Source: Elymus sibiricus
Taxonomy: Eukaryota > Streptophyta > Magnoliopsida > Poales > Poaceae
Direction of reading: 5' to 3'
NCBI GenBank assembly: GCA_039707655.1
Contig: CM077676.1
Coordinates: 375,352,114-375,416,113 of the forward strand
Length of the DNA stretch: 64,000 nt
Shown: in pieces, positions 1 through 11,978 of the stretch
Layout: each line of letters opens with the position of its first letter
How positions within the stretch are numbered: position 1 is the stretch's first letter
Program-made: the position numbers and the translations under genes
Notes under the pieces: generated by a model
Told to the model about the DNA's origin: nothing
Database searches by the model: none
The model's input: only the letters and a program-made list of their open reading frames with translations

Positions 1-49
1 ACAGCGACACTGATCGAAAGGCGAAGGCCTCCTGCCTAGGGCCTCCGAA

Positions 50-1468
50 CTACTCCTGGTCGGCTGGCTCAACCCAGTAGTACGTGCCTCCGGGGCTCTC
101 CTGGTAGTAAGCTCCTGCGGCGGCGTTTGGCTCTGGGACTCCGTCGTCTGATTGCAGCAAGCGGGTATGGGGAAAAGAAGTAGCAAAGCAACCGTGAGTA
201 CTCATCCAAAGTACTCGCAAGACTGACATCAGAACTATACTAATTATGCATCGGTATCAAAGGAATGGGGCTATATCTTTGGACTGAACTGCAGAATGCC
301 AGAATAGAGGGGGAGAAGCCTAGCCTATCGAAGACTAGCATCTTGAAGCAATCTTGCAGCATCAGAAGAGAGTAGAGCAAGATAATATATAATCAAACAT
401 ATTTAGTAAAGCCCTGGGATCCTTCCTCGACCACCCTGCGAGAAAGTGATCCCGAGAGCAGTAGTAATAGTTTAGTAATCACTTGGTATCCATTTGTAGT
501 TGTAGCAGATCAAGATACAACTCTGAGCGTCCTGTTACCGTGGACACGGCTATTCGAATAGATAACTTCCCTGCAGGGGTGCACAACTGTTACCCAACAC
601 GCTCGATCACATCTGGCCAGACACACTTGCTAGGTAAAGCCCGGCCTCGGGTGATCGACACGACGCAGTCCTACCTAGGCTCAGCAGAGAGGTCAGCACA
701 CCGGTCTAAATCCTAAGTGCGAAGGGGTCTTGGGCCCATCCCCCTCTGCACTCCTGCACGTTGCGAGACTGGCCGGGGCCCAGGCGCGACACTGTATACA
801 CAAGTGACGTAACCAGCCCACCCCAGCAATCAGCCCGCATCTCTGAGTTGTGACATCTGAAGAACTTTCAGCTGATACATACGACGTAGAGGGCCCCATT
901 AAACCATTATCCCACGTGGTGGTAGTGCGTATAAGGCCAGCGGCCTACTCAGATCAAATACCCAAATCTGTTAGGCGTATTTAGTAACTCGCAGACATGA
1001 ACAGGGTTCCTGTCGCTCCGACTTGGTAACACATGACGTGCGGGTGCTCTTGGAGCCGACCCGTCTTTAATATTATTCTCTCGCGGGCACCCTTGGGGCC
1101 AGCCCGACTTTAATAGTTTAAGTGTTGCAATATGTAAACATTTCCGTGATCACCACCCAGAGTGATCACGGCCCGATATCAAGCATGGCATACAGACATG
1201 GTGAAAGGCCACGGATGGATCAATAGCATAGCTAACTAAGCATCATGGGACAACAGGTAGGTATCAACAGCAGACGACAATAACAGGCTATGCATCAGAA
1301 TAGGAGCTATCGGAGCAACAACAAAAGCAATTCTAATGCAAGCATAAGAGAGAAAGAGTGGGCGATATCTGATGATCAAGGGGGTTTTGCTGCCTGGAAG
1401 CTCTTCTGAAGGGGTCTGGTCGTCAACGTCGTAGTCGTACACAGCGGTGTCGTCGACAGTCTCGGGGT
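50..1468 (-). other. LTR-internal split mini-ORF (exon-like blocks 1394-1468 and 50-147)
   Basis: On the minus strand, block a (1468 to 1394) starts after a CCGGTAG acceptor-like site and encodes an acidic peptide ending EELP. Block b (147 to 50) starts after AATCAG and encodes DDGVPEP...GGTYYWVE...DQE followed by TAG. Joining them across the 1.25-kb gap keeps one frame (phase 1, split Asp codon). The peptide matches that of the T1 LTRs while the DNA between is diverged. The donor here is GCAGCA, weaker than the GCAAGC of T1 and T2. No convincing start codon: an ATG at 1535 is in frame if no upstream splicing occurs. Whether it is translated is unknown. Confidence 0.45.
538..561 (-). other. 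Conserved double palindrome in LTR
   Basis: On the minus strand CTATTCGAATAG is immediately followed by CCGTGTCCACGG. The same 24 bp occur in both T1 LTRs, and with one change in both T2 LTRs. Function unknown. Confidence 0.75.
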
Positions 1469-3528
1469 CTACCGGGAGAGGAGGGGGAAGAAACAATAAA
1501 TACACGGCAAACAATGCAACAGGGATGCATGACATGTCTACAGGCTATGCTGGGGATGTTCTAATGTAGCACTACGCAAGTTAGACGGAGCGAGAATTTA
1601 TCCGGGAGTGTTCTCACAGCTCCGGGGGATTATCGGTACACTGAACCGGAGGGGACGGTTCCATGTTCAGTAGGTTAGAGGGGTGTGGCAGGTATGTGGA
1701 TGGCATATTCGGATTCTTCATATTTTTCTGATCGTTTTTCATATATAAATTATTTTCATCCGAGTTACGGTTTATTTTATACGATTTTTCAAAGTTTTAA
1801 ACATTTTCTAGATTTTCTGGGTTATTTTTATTTCGAAAAATATTAAATACAAATTGTTGCGGGTACCCAATGTGTGTACACAGCCAGAGCACATAGTGGC
1901 TGACAGGTGGGCCCAGTCAACTGCCCAGTCAGTAGTTGACTGGGTCAACGTTGACTGGTCAAAGGGCCCAGTGGGACCCGCATGTCAGCCAGCCACAGTC
2001 ACAGACATGTGGGGCCGGTCAGCGCTGACGTCATCAAGGTCAAATATGACATGTGGGGCACGGTGATTAAAACTAATCCTAAACAGAGTAATCAGCCGGC
2101 TTAATTAAGTGGGCAGGCCCCACTGTCAGTGGCCCAGAGGGGCTGTTAGCAGCTAACTAAGCCGCCACATCACCGGATTATCGCCGGCGACGGGCTACAG
2201 TGCGCGGCGACACGGGAACTCGCCGGAATCGCACTACGAGCATCGGTTCGATGCGCTGAGGGCACCAATGGGTAGGTCGTGGTCGTCCGCGTGGAACGGT
2301 GGTCGCAGGGTGACCGGGGGTGGACGGAGCTGAGCTGGGCGTCGACAACGGCGGCGGCCGGAGCTCGGGTTCGGTTGGGTTAGCAGCAGCAGCACGCAGG
2401 TGGGCTTTCTAAGCGGACAGGGGTGCTCTACGCGCTGCGGCGAAGCGGCAGGGCACAAGTGCAGGACCATTTGGTCACCGGAGCTACGCCGGCGACCAAA
2501 CGAGGCGGCGGAGCATTTCGGTTGTCGTGGAATCCGGCGCTAGAGCAAGCAATCAACGCGGGGGAGTGAGGGGAAAGAGAGAGAAGCTCACGGGGAGGTC
2601 ACAGGCAAGCTCGAGGGCAGTCAGGGAGTCGGAGGTGAGTAGATCGAGCGGCAATGGCGACGGCGGCTGTGGTTGAAGAGATGGACGATGGCAACGGTGT
2701 AGCGGCGTCTCCACTCGATCAGATGCAAGGAGAGGACAGGGTCGACCTCGGCGGCCCTCCTGGACAGCTCGCAATAGCCCGGGGAGGCCACTGGCCACGG
2801 TGGTGTCGAGGCGACGGCGATGGCAGCACTCGGGTGTGACGGGATCGAGAGGGGGAGGGCGTGTGAGGGGAAACTAAGGGCTAGGGTTTGACTGGGGAGG
2901 TGCGGGGGCACTTGTAGACGGCTCAGCGGCGCTGTAGCATCGCGCTGTCGTCATCCGCGCGGCTGCGCGCGCAATCGGCGTTGTGGACGGCTGTGACAAG
3001 AGGTGGGAGATGACCCCGAGTGGGCTGGGCCGGGGTACTGTTAAACTGAAGCCCAGAGGCACAGTGCAGCGTTACAGTTTTTCTTTTCTTTTTCTTCTGC
3101 CACTTCCTTCTCTACTGTTTTGCAAACTGTTAGACCATAAAAAGACTTTTGTAAAATATGTGACTTAGCCACATAAATACAATGCAATATTTGGCACTGC
3201 CATAAAATGGTTTGGTGATAATATGATTTCATTTGAATTTTGTTAAAATAGAAATGGTCTAAAAAGGTGCTGTTGTTGCTGTGTTCTTGTTGCTAGGGTC
3301 AATTTGGGAACTCAAATAATGTTGACTTTATTTTTATAATTGCTTTGGGTTTATTTGCAATAACATGAACTATTTTGTTTAATTATTTGAAAAAAATTTA
3401 TTTTGACTTGCATTTTAAATTTGACTTGAAGTTGGATTATTTCTTTAATTGCATTTTAATTATGATGATCATGATGACATGGCACATTAGGGGGAGGTTA
3501 CTGTAGCAATGACACTAGGGATGTTACA

Positions 3529-5239
3529 GAAGCACTAAGTGAGTGGGTCCCTGTGGGACCCGCAAGGCATCATGGCATGCCTAGGGGGGTAGGCGCACCC
3601 TGTTGCCTTGTGAGCAACAGGGGCACCCCCCTGGGATGTATTCAGTGCCAATTTTTTTTAAATGTTCCAGAAAAAATCATGTTAAAATTTTACGACATTC
3701 TGAGCACTTTTATTTTTGGGCCATTTTTTATTCACACGGATAATTCAGAAAGCAGGATAATCATGGCATTTTACTTCATTAAACTATGAATAATAGAGAG
3801 AAAACTATAATTACAGAGAGTTGTGCTTACTAAATTCATCGACCACATGCCCCTCAAAAAGAATCCATTAATAAGGTTGATCAAGTCTTATTAACAAACT
3901 GTTTCTAAGTAACATGAAACCGAAGAACTTTCGTATGACACTAAGTTACCTCAACAGGGATATGCATCTCCCCAACAATAAGAGTTTCATATTTCTTTTT
4001 GACGGTAGGAAGAGGAAATTTGAAACCTCCAATAGTGATTATCGAAACTTTTTCAATATAGTTGATACCATTCACCGAACTTTGTTTTTTTGGAAAATAA
4101 ACCGTATGCTCGTTACCATTGACATGAAAAGTAACTTTGCTTTTGTTGCAATCAATAATAGCCCCTGCAGTATTCAAAAAGGGTCTACCAAGGATAATCG
4201 ACATGTTGTCGTCCTCGGGCATATCAAGTATAACAAAGTCTGTTAAGATAGTAACATTTGCAACAACAACGGGCACATCCTCGCAAATTCCAATAGGTGT
4301 AGCAGTTGATTTATGAACCATTTGCAGAGATATTTTAGTAGGTGTCAAGTTATTCAAATCAAGTCTTCTATATAAAGAGAAAGGCATAACACTAACACCG
4401 GCTCCTAGGTCACATAAAGTAGTTTTGACATCACTTCTTTTATTGGAGCATGGTATAGTGAGTATTCCCGGATCTCCTAACTTTTATGGCACTCCACCCT
4501 TAAAATAATATTTTGCAAGCATGGTGGAAATTTCAGCCTTAGGTATCTTCCTTTTATTAGTGACAATACCTTTCATGTATTTAGCATATGGAGGCATTTT
4601 CAAAATATCAGTGAAGCGAGTGCGCAAAAAGATAGGTCTAAGCATTTCAACAAAGCGCTCAAAGTCTTCCTCGTCTTTATTTCTAGGTGGCTTAGTAGGA
4701 AAAGGCATGGGTTTTTGAACCCATGGTTCTCTTTCTTTTCCATGTTTTCTAGCAATGAAATCACTTTTATCATATATTTTATTCTTAGGAGGTGGGTTAT
4801 CAAGATCAACAACAGGTTCTATTTCTACATCATTATCTGCTTGAGCATCATCATGAACATCATTATCATTATCATTAGGTGGGTGTTCATTACCAGATTG
4901 TGTCTCAGCATCAGAAATAGAAACATCATTATGATTCTCAGGAGGTTTTTCTATCACAGGTTCACTAGAAGCATGCAAAGTCCTATCATTTTTCTTTTTC
5001 TTTTTCTTCTTAGATGAACTAGGCACATCAATATTATTCCTCTGAGAATCTTGCTCAATTCTTTTAGGATGACCTTCAGGATACAGAGGCTCCCGAGTCA
5101 TTCTACCTCCTCTAGTCATTACCCTAACAGCATGATCATTCATTGTATTATTCATCTCATTAAGCAAATCATTTTGTGACTTAGCAATTTGTTCTAACTG
5201 GGTATGAACCATGGACGAATGTTTACTTAAGCCTTTAAC
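3529..5239 (-). mobile_element. Athila-clade Gypsy fragment, minus strand
   Basis: Minus-strand remnant bounded on the left by a chromovirus LTR and on the right by a Copia LTR that starts inside its gag-linker coding region. It contains the end of gag and the protease (3941-5239), then 3529-3940 without coding potential. That non-coding part includes a GC-rich hairpin-like segment (about 3550-3640) similar to 41610-41690. No RT or integrase follows the protease, so the copy was already deleted for most of pol before being cut. Confidence 0.75.
3941..5239 (-). pseudogene. Athila gag C-terminus and aspartic protease (partial)
   Basis: One minus-strand frame runs from the Copia boundary at 5239 to a stop at 3941, interrupted only by TAA at 4481-4483. 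The first part is a low-complexity gag linker with a lysine run and an acidic Asn/Asp-rich stretch, then a basic region rich in Lys/Pro. After the stop comes a retropepsin core: DLGAG just before VMPFSLY, and the hydrophobic strand ending IILGRPFLNTAG. This would process a Gag-Pol polyprotein inside the particle. The N-terminus is missing (cut by the Copia LTR) and RT is absent. The same linker region is present at 43977-44590, so two copies of the family lie in the window. Confidence 0.8.
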
Positions 5240-6653
5240 TGTAGGAGATATGCCCTATAGGCAATAATAAATGTTATTATTTATCTCCATGTTCGTAATT
5301 ATGTTTATATTCCGTGCTATAACTGCTATGGTTCCCAAGCCCGTATATCCATAAAGGCTCTGAGGAAAACCCATGTGCACCTGTGGAATAATAAACTGTA
5401 AAAAGTATTCCTAATCAAGCCTCTAAGACTGGCTCAAGTGTTGCATGATGATCACATTTTCATGATCATGGGCATGTCTATGCCGGCAACTTTGAGGACA
5501 CAATGTTAGAAGAACACTTGTGTTGAATCGACCCGATTGATGTTATGCTATGAGATATGTTCGTCATGAGTTAATGGTAAATAACACAGAGAAAGTTAAC
5601 GTTTGCATAATTCCTTAGACCATGAGACTATCGAGTTCCTTCATGCTTGCTTCATGAACTTTGGGGTTTGTTAAACGTCATCCGTAAAAGGGTGGCTATT
5701 ACAGCGGTTTACGGGTTCATGGAAAAGTATGACAAGGAACTAGATAGCTCAAGATTGGGATTTTCTCCTCCGATGATGGAGAGATGTTCTTTGGGCCCTC
5801 TCAGTCTTACGGTATCCATCATCGTCTGGCCAGACACAGTGTGATTTGATCACAAGGATGCCGGAACGTGAAAATGAGAAAAGAGAACAAAACCGGTAAC
5901 GAGGAAACTGGCATAGTGGACAAAGTTGTTGATCCACGGGGATGCCGATAAATCTCACCTCGGGTGTTTGTAACATATCACGAAGCAACAGGAATAACAC
6001 ACGGCAACAGCAGGTGCACTCGAATATTCATTCGTGTCGGGTATAGGGATCAATATGGATGTCCATGGTTCCGCTATTGATCATTGATCGGAAAGAGTTC
6101 CAGTCATGTCTATACTTCACCAAACCTATAGGGTCACACACTTAAGGGTCATATATCTGCTAAGTAATAGACAAGGAGTCAGAGAGATTTTTCCGAAAAA
6201 GTTCCGGAGAAGACAGAAAAGTTTCAGAGAGTAAAACCGGAAACATTTCGGAGACAAACTACATACCGGAAATGTTTCGGAATGAGTCAAGATTATTTTT
6301 AGTGGGTGCCAGAAATGTTCTGGACCATCCGGAATTTTTCTGGATTTTTCAGACACAGAAAATATTTCATGAAAAAGTTGTCATGAATAGTACAGTGAAT
6401 AGTGTAACACTATTAGGGTACAACTCCCTTTTGGTGGCTTTTTGGAAAGCCACCTTTTGGGGCTTTGTCCCACAAGTCAAGGGGACGACATGGGGTGGTG
6501 GGACCCCTTTTTGGGGGGGCCCACACGTGGTGAGCAGCCATGGGAGGAGCTCCTCCATGGAGCTCAACTAGTCACCCCATTTTGCCCTTATGAAGGACAT
6601 TTTGTATGGTCATTTTGGTATTTCCAAGTGGCCCTCTACCCCTTGCCTCCCAC

Positions 6654-6661
6654 TATAAATA
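6654..6661 (+). promoter_or_regulatory. TATA box in Copia LTR
   Basis: TATAAATA preceded by CCCAC and followed by a pyrimidine/purine-rich transcript start region, at the usual U3/R position about two thirds into the LTR. Confidence 0.6.
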
Positions 6662-7213
6662 GAGGTGGAGAGAGCTCTCCATTTCACTCAATCTCTCTCA
6701 AACACAAGGCATGCATGATCTGCCATCTCTCTCTCCCTCACACGAAATAGTTTTGTAGAGCCGGAAGGCTGTCTAGTCTTCGGTAGGGCCTAGTTCTGGA
6801 CGGCGAAGCCCTGCCGAATAGCTGACACCGTATGTGTGCAACCCGGTAGACAGGTCGTATTTTTTTATCTTAGTTCGAGAGATAGGCTGAGGTTCTGTCT
6901 GAGGTTCTGTCCGAGGATTTGACCATTGCCTCCCGAAGGGCAGTCCGAGGGACTGATCGAGTTTCTATCCAAGGGCCTCCCGAAGGGCTGTTCGAGGGAC
7001 CGCCCGAGGGACTGTTTGAGAGAGAACATCCTCGCGGTTGGGAGGTTGTAAAATCCTAGCTGCGGGGATCTGCACCGACGATCTCCACCGACTCTCCTTC
7101 CGCTGTGTTTCGAGTCGGTAACGATTAGATCAAACCTTGTATGCATCTTCATAGTGGTCCTGGGCTGGTGCGTAGGTCGGAAATTTTTTGTTTTCTGCTG
7201 CGTTACCCTACAG

Positions 7214-7226
7214 TGGCATCAAGAGC
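7214..7226 (+). other. Copia primer-binding site (tRNA-Met type, diverged)
   Basis: TGGCATCAAGAGC one base after the LTR end. It resembles the TGGTATCAGAGC site complementary to initiator tRNA-Met, with one substitution and one inserted base. Confidence 0.65.
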
Positions 7227-7243
7227 CGTGCTATGCATAGATG

Positions 7244-8636
7244 TGATAACCCACAAGTATAGGGGATCGCAACAGTCTTCGAGGGTAGTATTTCATCCAA
7301 ATTTATTGATTTGACACAAGGGGAGCCAAAGAATATTCGTGAGTATTAGCAGTTGAGTTGTCAATTCAACCACACCTGGAGAACTAAATATCTGCAGCAA
7401 AGTGTTTAGAAGCACAGTAGTAACAGTAGCAATAGTAACAGAAACAGTAACAATAGCAGTTTTGTAGTGATTGTAACAACAGCAACAACGAAAGTAACTT
7501 AGCAAAGATCAATATGCGAAAAGCGTAGGCATTGGATCAGTGATGGATAATTGTGTTGGATGACATTCACCATGTAACAGTCACAACCTAGAGCGATACA
7601 CAATAGCTCCAATTCATCAATATAATGTAGGCATGTATTCCGTATATAGTCATACGTGCTTATAGTAAGAACTTGCATGACATGTTTTGTCCTACCCTCC
7701 GGTGGCAGCGGGGTACTTATGGAAACTAAGGGATATTAAGGCCTCCTTTTAATAGAGAACTAGAACAAAGCATTAGCACTTAGTGAATACATGAACTCCT
7801 CAAACTATGGTAATCACCGGAAAGAATCCCAATTATTGTCACCTTGTGGTATGCGGATCATAACACATAATAGGTGCATACAACTTGCAAGATAGGATCA
7901 AGAACACAAGTATATTCATGAAAACATAAAGGGTTCCGATCTGAAATCATGGAACTCGGGCCCTAGTGACAAGCATTAAGCATAGCCAAGTCATAGCAAC
8001 ATCAATCTCAGAACATAGTGGATACTAGGGATCAAGCCCTAACAAAATTGACTTGATTACATGATAAATCTCATCCAACCCATCACCGTCCAGCAAGCCT
8101 ACGGAGAAATTACTCACACACGGTGGTGAGCATCATGAAATTAGTGATGGAGGATGGTTGATGATGACGATGGCGTCGAATCCCCCTCTCCGGAGCCCCG
8201 AACGGACTCTAGATCAGCCCTCCCGATGAAGAACAGGAGGTGGCGGTGGCTCTGTATCGTAAAACACGATGAAACTTCTTCTATTTTTTTCTTGAGGAAA
8301 GTGAATTTATAGCGTTGGAATTAGGTCAGACGGCCACCTGTGAGCCCCACAAGGCATCAGGGCGCGCCCTACGGGGGGTCGCGCCCTGTTTCCTTGTGGG
8401 CAACAGGTGGCCCCTCTTGTGTTGATTCTTGCGCCAATAATTTTTATTTATTCCATAAAAAATCTCCAAAAAGTTTCGTCCAATTACGAGAACTTTGATT
8501 TCTGCACAAAAACAACACCATGGTAGTTTTGCTGAAAACAGCGTCAGTCCGGGTTAGTTTCATTCAAATCATGCAAATTAGAGTCCAAAACAAGAGCAAA
8601 AGTGTTTGGAAAAGTAGATACGACGGAGACGTATCA
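7244..8636 (-). repeat. 3' LTR of WHAM-like Athila element
   Basis: On the minus strand the LTR starts TGATACGTCTCCGTCGTATC (terminal hairpin GATACG/CGTATC) and ends TATACTTGTGGGTTATCA, 1393 bp. It holds the GC-rich hairpin segment around 8350-8400 that recurs in every Athila LTR of this window. The last 25 bp are nearly identical to those of the solo LTR at 35989-37522. Confidence 0.85.
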
Positions 8637-10777
8637 ACTCCCCCAAGCTTAACTCATTGCTTGTCCTCAAGCAATTCAGTTAACAAACTGAAAGTGATAA
8701 AGAAAAACTTCTACGAACTCTTTTGTTCTTGTATCCGCATATAAGCTTAATTAGTACCCAAGTTTTCAGCAAAGATCATGAACTAACCATGCAAGTGATA
8801 ACACTTAGAAACTACATTTACTCATATCAATGGCATAATCAACTAGCGAGCAATAATAACATATCTCAAGTGCCAACAATTTGTCAAAACAATCATGATA
8901 TAATATGATAACATGGTATCTCGCTAGCCCTTTCTGAGACCGCAAAACATAAATGCAGAGCACCTCCAAAGTTCAAGCAGCGACTAAACATTGTAATTCA
9001 GGGTAGAAGAGATCCAGTCATGATTTACCCAACATTAACTATACTCAATGCATAAGAATGACCATAGTGCTCTCAGGATTGGTGCTTATAATGAGAAGGT
9101 GAGACTCGACAATAAAAGTAAAATATCATAAAAGTAAATAGATAGGCCCTTCGCAGAGGGAAGCAGGGATTTGCAATGGTGCCAGAGCTCAAAGCTTAAA
9201 TCATAGATGAAAACAATTTTGGGAGGTGTACTTTTCCTGTCAATGTCATGACCAAGGATTTTCAATATCTTCCATGCTAAACACATTATCGGCGGTTCCC
9301 AAGCAAAAAGGTAAAGTTTACTCCCCCTCCACCATACCAACACAAGCCATGGCTAGCCGAATTCACGGGTGCCCTCCATACCAACAACTTTCCGGGGGAG
9401 TTTTTTTGCATTATATATATTTTTCATTTTGAGCATACGACTGGGCATCCCAAATACCAGCCTCTCTCGTGCAATGACAAGTGAAGAAACACTCATCTTG
9501 AGAATAATCCGCTTAGCATGGAAGATACTGACCGCCCCCTGTCTCTCCATGAGCGGTACGGGCACACAAAATGGATGTTTGTTTGAATGATTAGAGGTGG
9601 CACATGCAAATTTACTTGGAACAGCAGAGTAATACCGCATATAGGTAGATATAGTGGACTCATCTGGAACAATTTTGGTTTAAGGATTGTGGATGCACAA
9701 GTAGTATTCCCGCTTAGTACAGGCGAAGGCTAGCAAATAGATTGAGAAGCGACCAACTAGAGAGCGAAAACAGTCATAATCATGCATTGAGAATAATTAA
9801 CATTGAATACTAGCATGAGTAGGATATAAACACCCTCAACATAAATATCGTGAAGGCTACATTGGTTTTGAATCAACTACATGTGTGAACATGTGCCAAG
9901 TCAAGCCACTTGAAACATTCAGAGGAGGATACCATATTAACATACAACATCATAACCATTTTAATGCACGTTGACATCCAAGATAAATCATTATCCACTC
10001 CTAGCTACTTAAGCATGGCATGAGCAACTATAATCTCTAATTGTCATCACAAACATGTTTACTCATAATATGTTGAATCATGGATACTGAGTTAAACATA
10101 TTTACAAAAACAAAAACAAAAACAAAAACAAGAAGAGTTCATACCAGCTTTTCCTTGCCATAGCCACTTCATCAAATCATCGTCATTATTGCCTTTCACT
10201 TGCACGACCGAATGATGTGAAAATAATAATAGTGCAAGAGTGCCATGGACTAAGCTGGAATCTGCAAACATTTTATTCAAGGGAGAAGACAGGGTAATAT
10301 TGGCTCTTCGTTAGATCAACAATAAAGCATATGAGAGACACTCAACATTTTCATCGTGGTCTTCTCCCTACGATGACTCAACGAAAAGAAAATTAATTCA
10401 AAGAAACACACTGAAATATTTTTGGAGTTTTTAGTTTTTCTGAAGAAAGCAATTTAAAGAAGAAAAACGAAAAGCGAGAAAAACTATTTACACGGGAGAG
10501 ATCCCAACAAGCAAAAGAAGAAACAAGAAATCTTTTTGGATTTTCTTTTAATACTACAAACTAACTAAAGGGAAAGAAAAACCGAAAAGAAGCGAGAAAT
10601 ATTTTTGGATTTTCAAAGTTTTTCAAACACACAAGAAGTAAGCAAAAATAAAACTTACATGGATATACAATGAAAAAGAATGAACACTGACAACTGGATT
10701 GAATGTGTGAACATGAATGTAATGTCGGTGAGAAATACGTACTCCCCCAAGCTTAGGCTTTTGGCCTAACTTGGTAA
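8637..10777 (-). other. Non-coding 3' internal region of WHAM-like element, with polypurine tract
   Basis: Over 2 kb without a credible ORF. On the minus strand it starts just after the stop of the env-position ORF with AAGCTTGGGGGAGT, and ends with a second copy, TTAAGCTTGGGGGAG, directly against the LTR (the polypurine tract, 8637-8651). It contains an (AAAAAC)n stretch near 10105-10130 and two blocks (9130-9165 and about 9430-9790) that are also conserved in the Sabrina-like and plus-strand Athila elements. Confidence 0.65.
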
Positions 10778-11176
10778 TCACCACCCGTAGTTTCCATCAG
10801 GACTGGGCGGATAATACTGAGGCGGGGGAACTTGAGCGTCCCATTGCTGGACCTCGTTCTCCGCTGCAGCCACCTCGTTCCTGTAAGCTTTGATGTCTGC
10901 CAGCATGATGGTGTGTCCGTTCCTGGCATGAGAGTCAAACAAAGAGGGTACATGCAATGGAATAATATTGTGAGTTCTCTCGCTGAAAATCAGGTTATAA
11001 CAAATATAGTGAGGAGGCTCGGGTTCATCAATAAAGTGGTGATCGATCATGCACTGTTGGTCTAAATAAACCTTAGGCAGCAAATAGTCATTTGGGCGGA
11101 TAGCAACATTAAAACGTTTCGCAAGATGTGAAGCATAAATACCGCCATGGACTTTACCCTTAGTCCTGTTGGTGTG
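10778..11176 (-). pseudogene. Athila env-position ORF, C-terminal half
   Basis: Minus-strand frame continuing the protein that starts at 41221. It includes the segment TKGKVHGGIYASHLAKRF, a cysteine-poor mixed region, and a Pro/Tyr-rich end with stop at 10778. No membrane segment is visible. The break at 11176 is the target site of the 29-kb plus-strand insertion; removing the insertion and one TSD copy leaves a single open frame of 339 codons without other damage. The family is common in grass Athila-type elements as a putative retrotransposon protein; its role is unknown to me. Confidence 0.7.
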
Positions 11177-11978
11177 TGATACGTCTCCAACGTATCTATA
11201 ATTTATGAAGTATTCATGTCATGTTTACAACAATTTTATATGGCTTTGGTATGATTTGATTAGAACTAACCCGGACTGACGTTGTTTTCAGTAGAACTAC
11301 CGTGGTGTCGTTTTTTGTGCAGAAATAAAAGTTCTCGGAATGGGCTGAAATTTTACGGTGATTTTTTGTGGACCAAAAGAGACCCCCGAAGCTTCGAGGA
11401 AGGACCAGAAGCCTCACGAGGAAGCGACAAGCCTGGGGGGCGCGCCCTCCCCCCAGGGCGCGCGGAGCATGCTTGTCGCTCTCTCGTGGGCCCCCTCGAC
11501 GTGAAACTCACGCCAAAAATTCCTATAAATACCAAAAACCCCAGAAAGAAACCTAGAACTTCCATGCCGCCGCCGCAAGCCTCTGTACCGAAGAAAACCC
11601 ATCTGGAGCTCTGTTCTGGCACCCTGCCAGAGGGGGAAATCATCACCGGAGGCCATCTTCATCATCTCGGCGGTCTCCATGACGAGGAGGGAGTAGTTCA
11701 CCCTCGGGGCTGAGGGTATGTACCAGTAGCTATGTGTTTGATCTCTCTCTCTCTCGTGTTCTTGATTTGGCACGATCTTGATGTATCGCAAGCTTTGTTA
11801 ATATAGTTGGATCATATGGTGTTTCTGCCCTCTCTATCTTCTTGTGATGGATTGAGTCTTTCCCTTTGAGGTTTCGTTATTGTCAGATTGAATATTTCAG
11901 ATTGGAGAACACTTGATGTATGTCTTGCATGTGGATACCCGTGGTGACAATGGGTATTCTACTGAGTCACTTGATGTA
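11177..11978 (+). repeat. 5' LTR of plus Athila element, first part
   Basis: Starts TGATACGTCTCCAACGTATC; TATA box at 11524. Interrupted at 11978/11979 by chromovirus T1 (TSD atgta at 11974-11978) and continued at 32423. The 3' LTR at 38948 shows the uninterrupted arrangement. Confidence 0.9.
11524..11531 (+). promoter_or_regulatory. TATA box in plus Athila 5' LTR
   Basis: TATAAATA, preceded by AATTCC and following the GC-rich hairpin segment; the same site is at 39297 in the 3' LTR. Confidence 0.6.

Larger units (their letters stand above)
1..3528 (-). mobile_element. LTR of Tekay/Del-type chromovirus, minus strand, truncated by window edge
   Basis: Reading the minus strand from 3528 downward, the sequence begins TGTAACATCC and parallels the 4.1-kb LTRs of element T1 (11979-16092): a GC-rich first third, two exon-like blocks, and the double palindrome at 538-561. 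Position 1 corresponds to about 260 bp before the end of the T1 LTR, so the last few hundred bases lie outside. Sequence to the right (3529 onward) is unrelated Athila DNA, so this is either a 5' LTR whose body lies to the left or a solo LTR. The five bases after it, gaagc, would be the target-site duplication; the partner copy is not visible. Divergence from T1 is high, so this is a different family. Confidence 0.8.
5240..7243 (+). mobile_element. Copia-type LTR retrotransposon 5' end (LTR 5240-7212 plus PBS)
   Basis: A 1973-bp LTR starts TGTAGGAGATATGCCC, which resembles from memory the TGTTGGAAATATGCCC start of Angela/BARE-type Copia LTRs, and ends GCGTTACCCTACA. A PBS follows at once. Only 31 bp of interior are present before the outer end of the minus-strand WHAM-like LTR at 7244, so the rest is presumably displaced beyond the right edge of the window. 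The LTR has a TATA box at 6654 and, between about 6880 and 7020, an irregular reiteration of CCGAGGGACTG-like words. No coding region is visible. Confidence 0.75.
7244..11176 (-). mobile_element. WHAM-like Athila element, 3' part, minus strand
   Basis: Minus strand order: C-terminal half of the env-position ORF (11176-10778), non-coding 3' region (10777-8637), polypurine tract, 3' LTR (8636-7244). The element is broken at 11176/11177 by the plus-strand Athila element and resumes at 40596. Outer flank agatg (7239-7243) would be the TSD; the 5' LTR lies beyond the right end of the window. Confidence 0.8.

Noticed and set aside
3914..4246. Plus-strand ORF opposite the Athila protease
   Set aside because: Shadow of the minus-strand protease frame, with no motif of its own.
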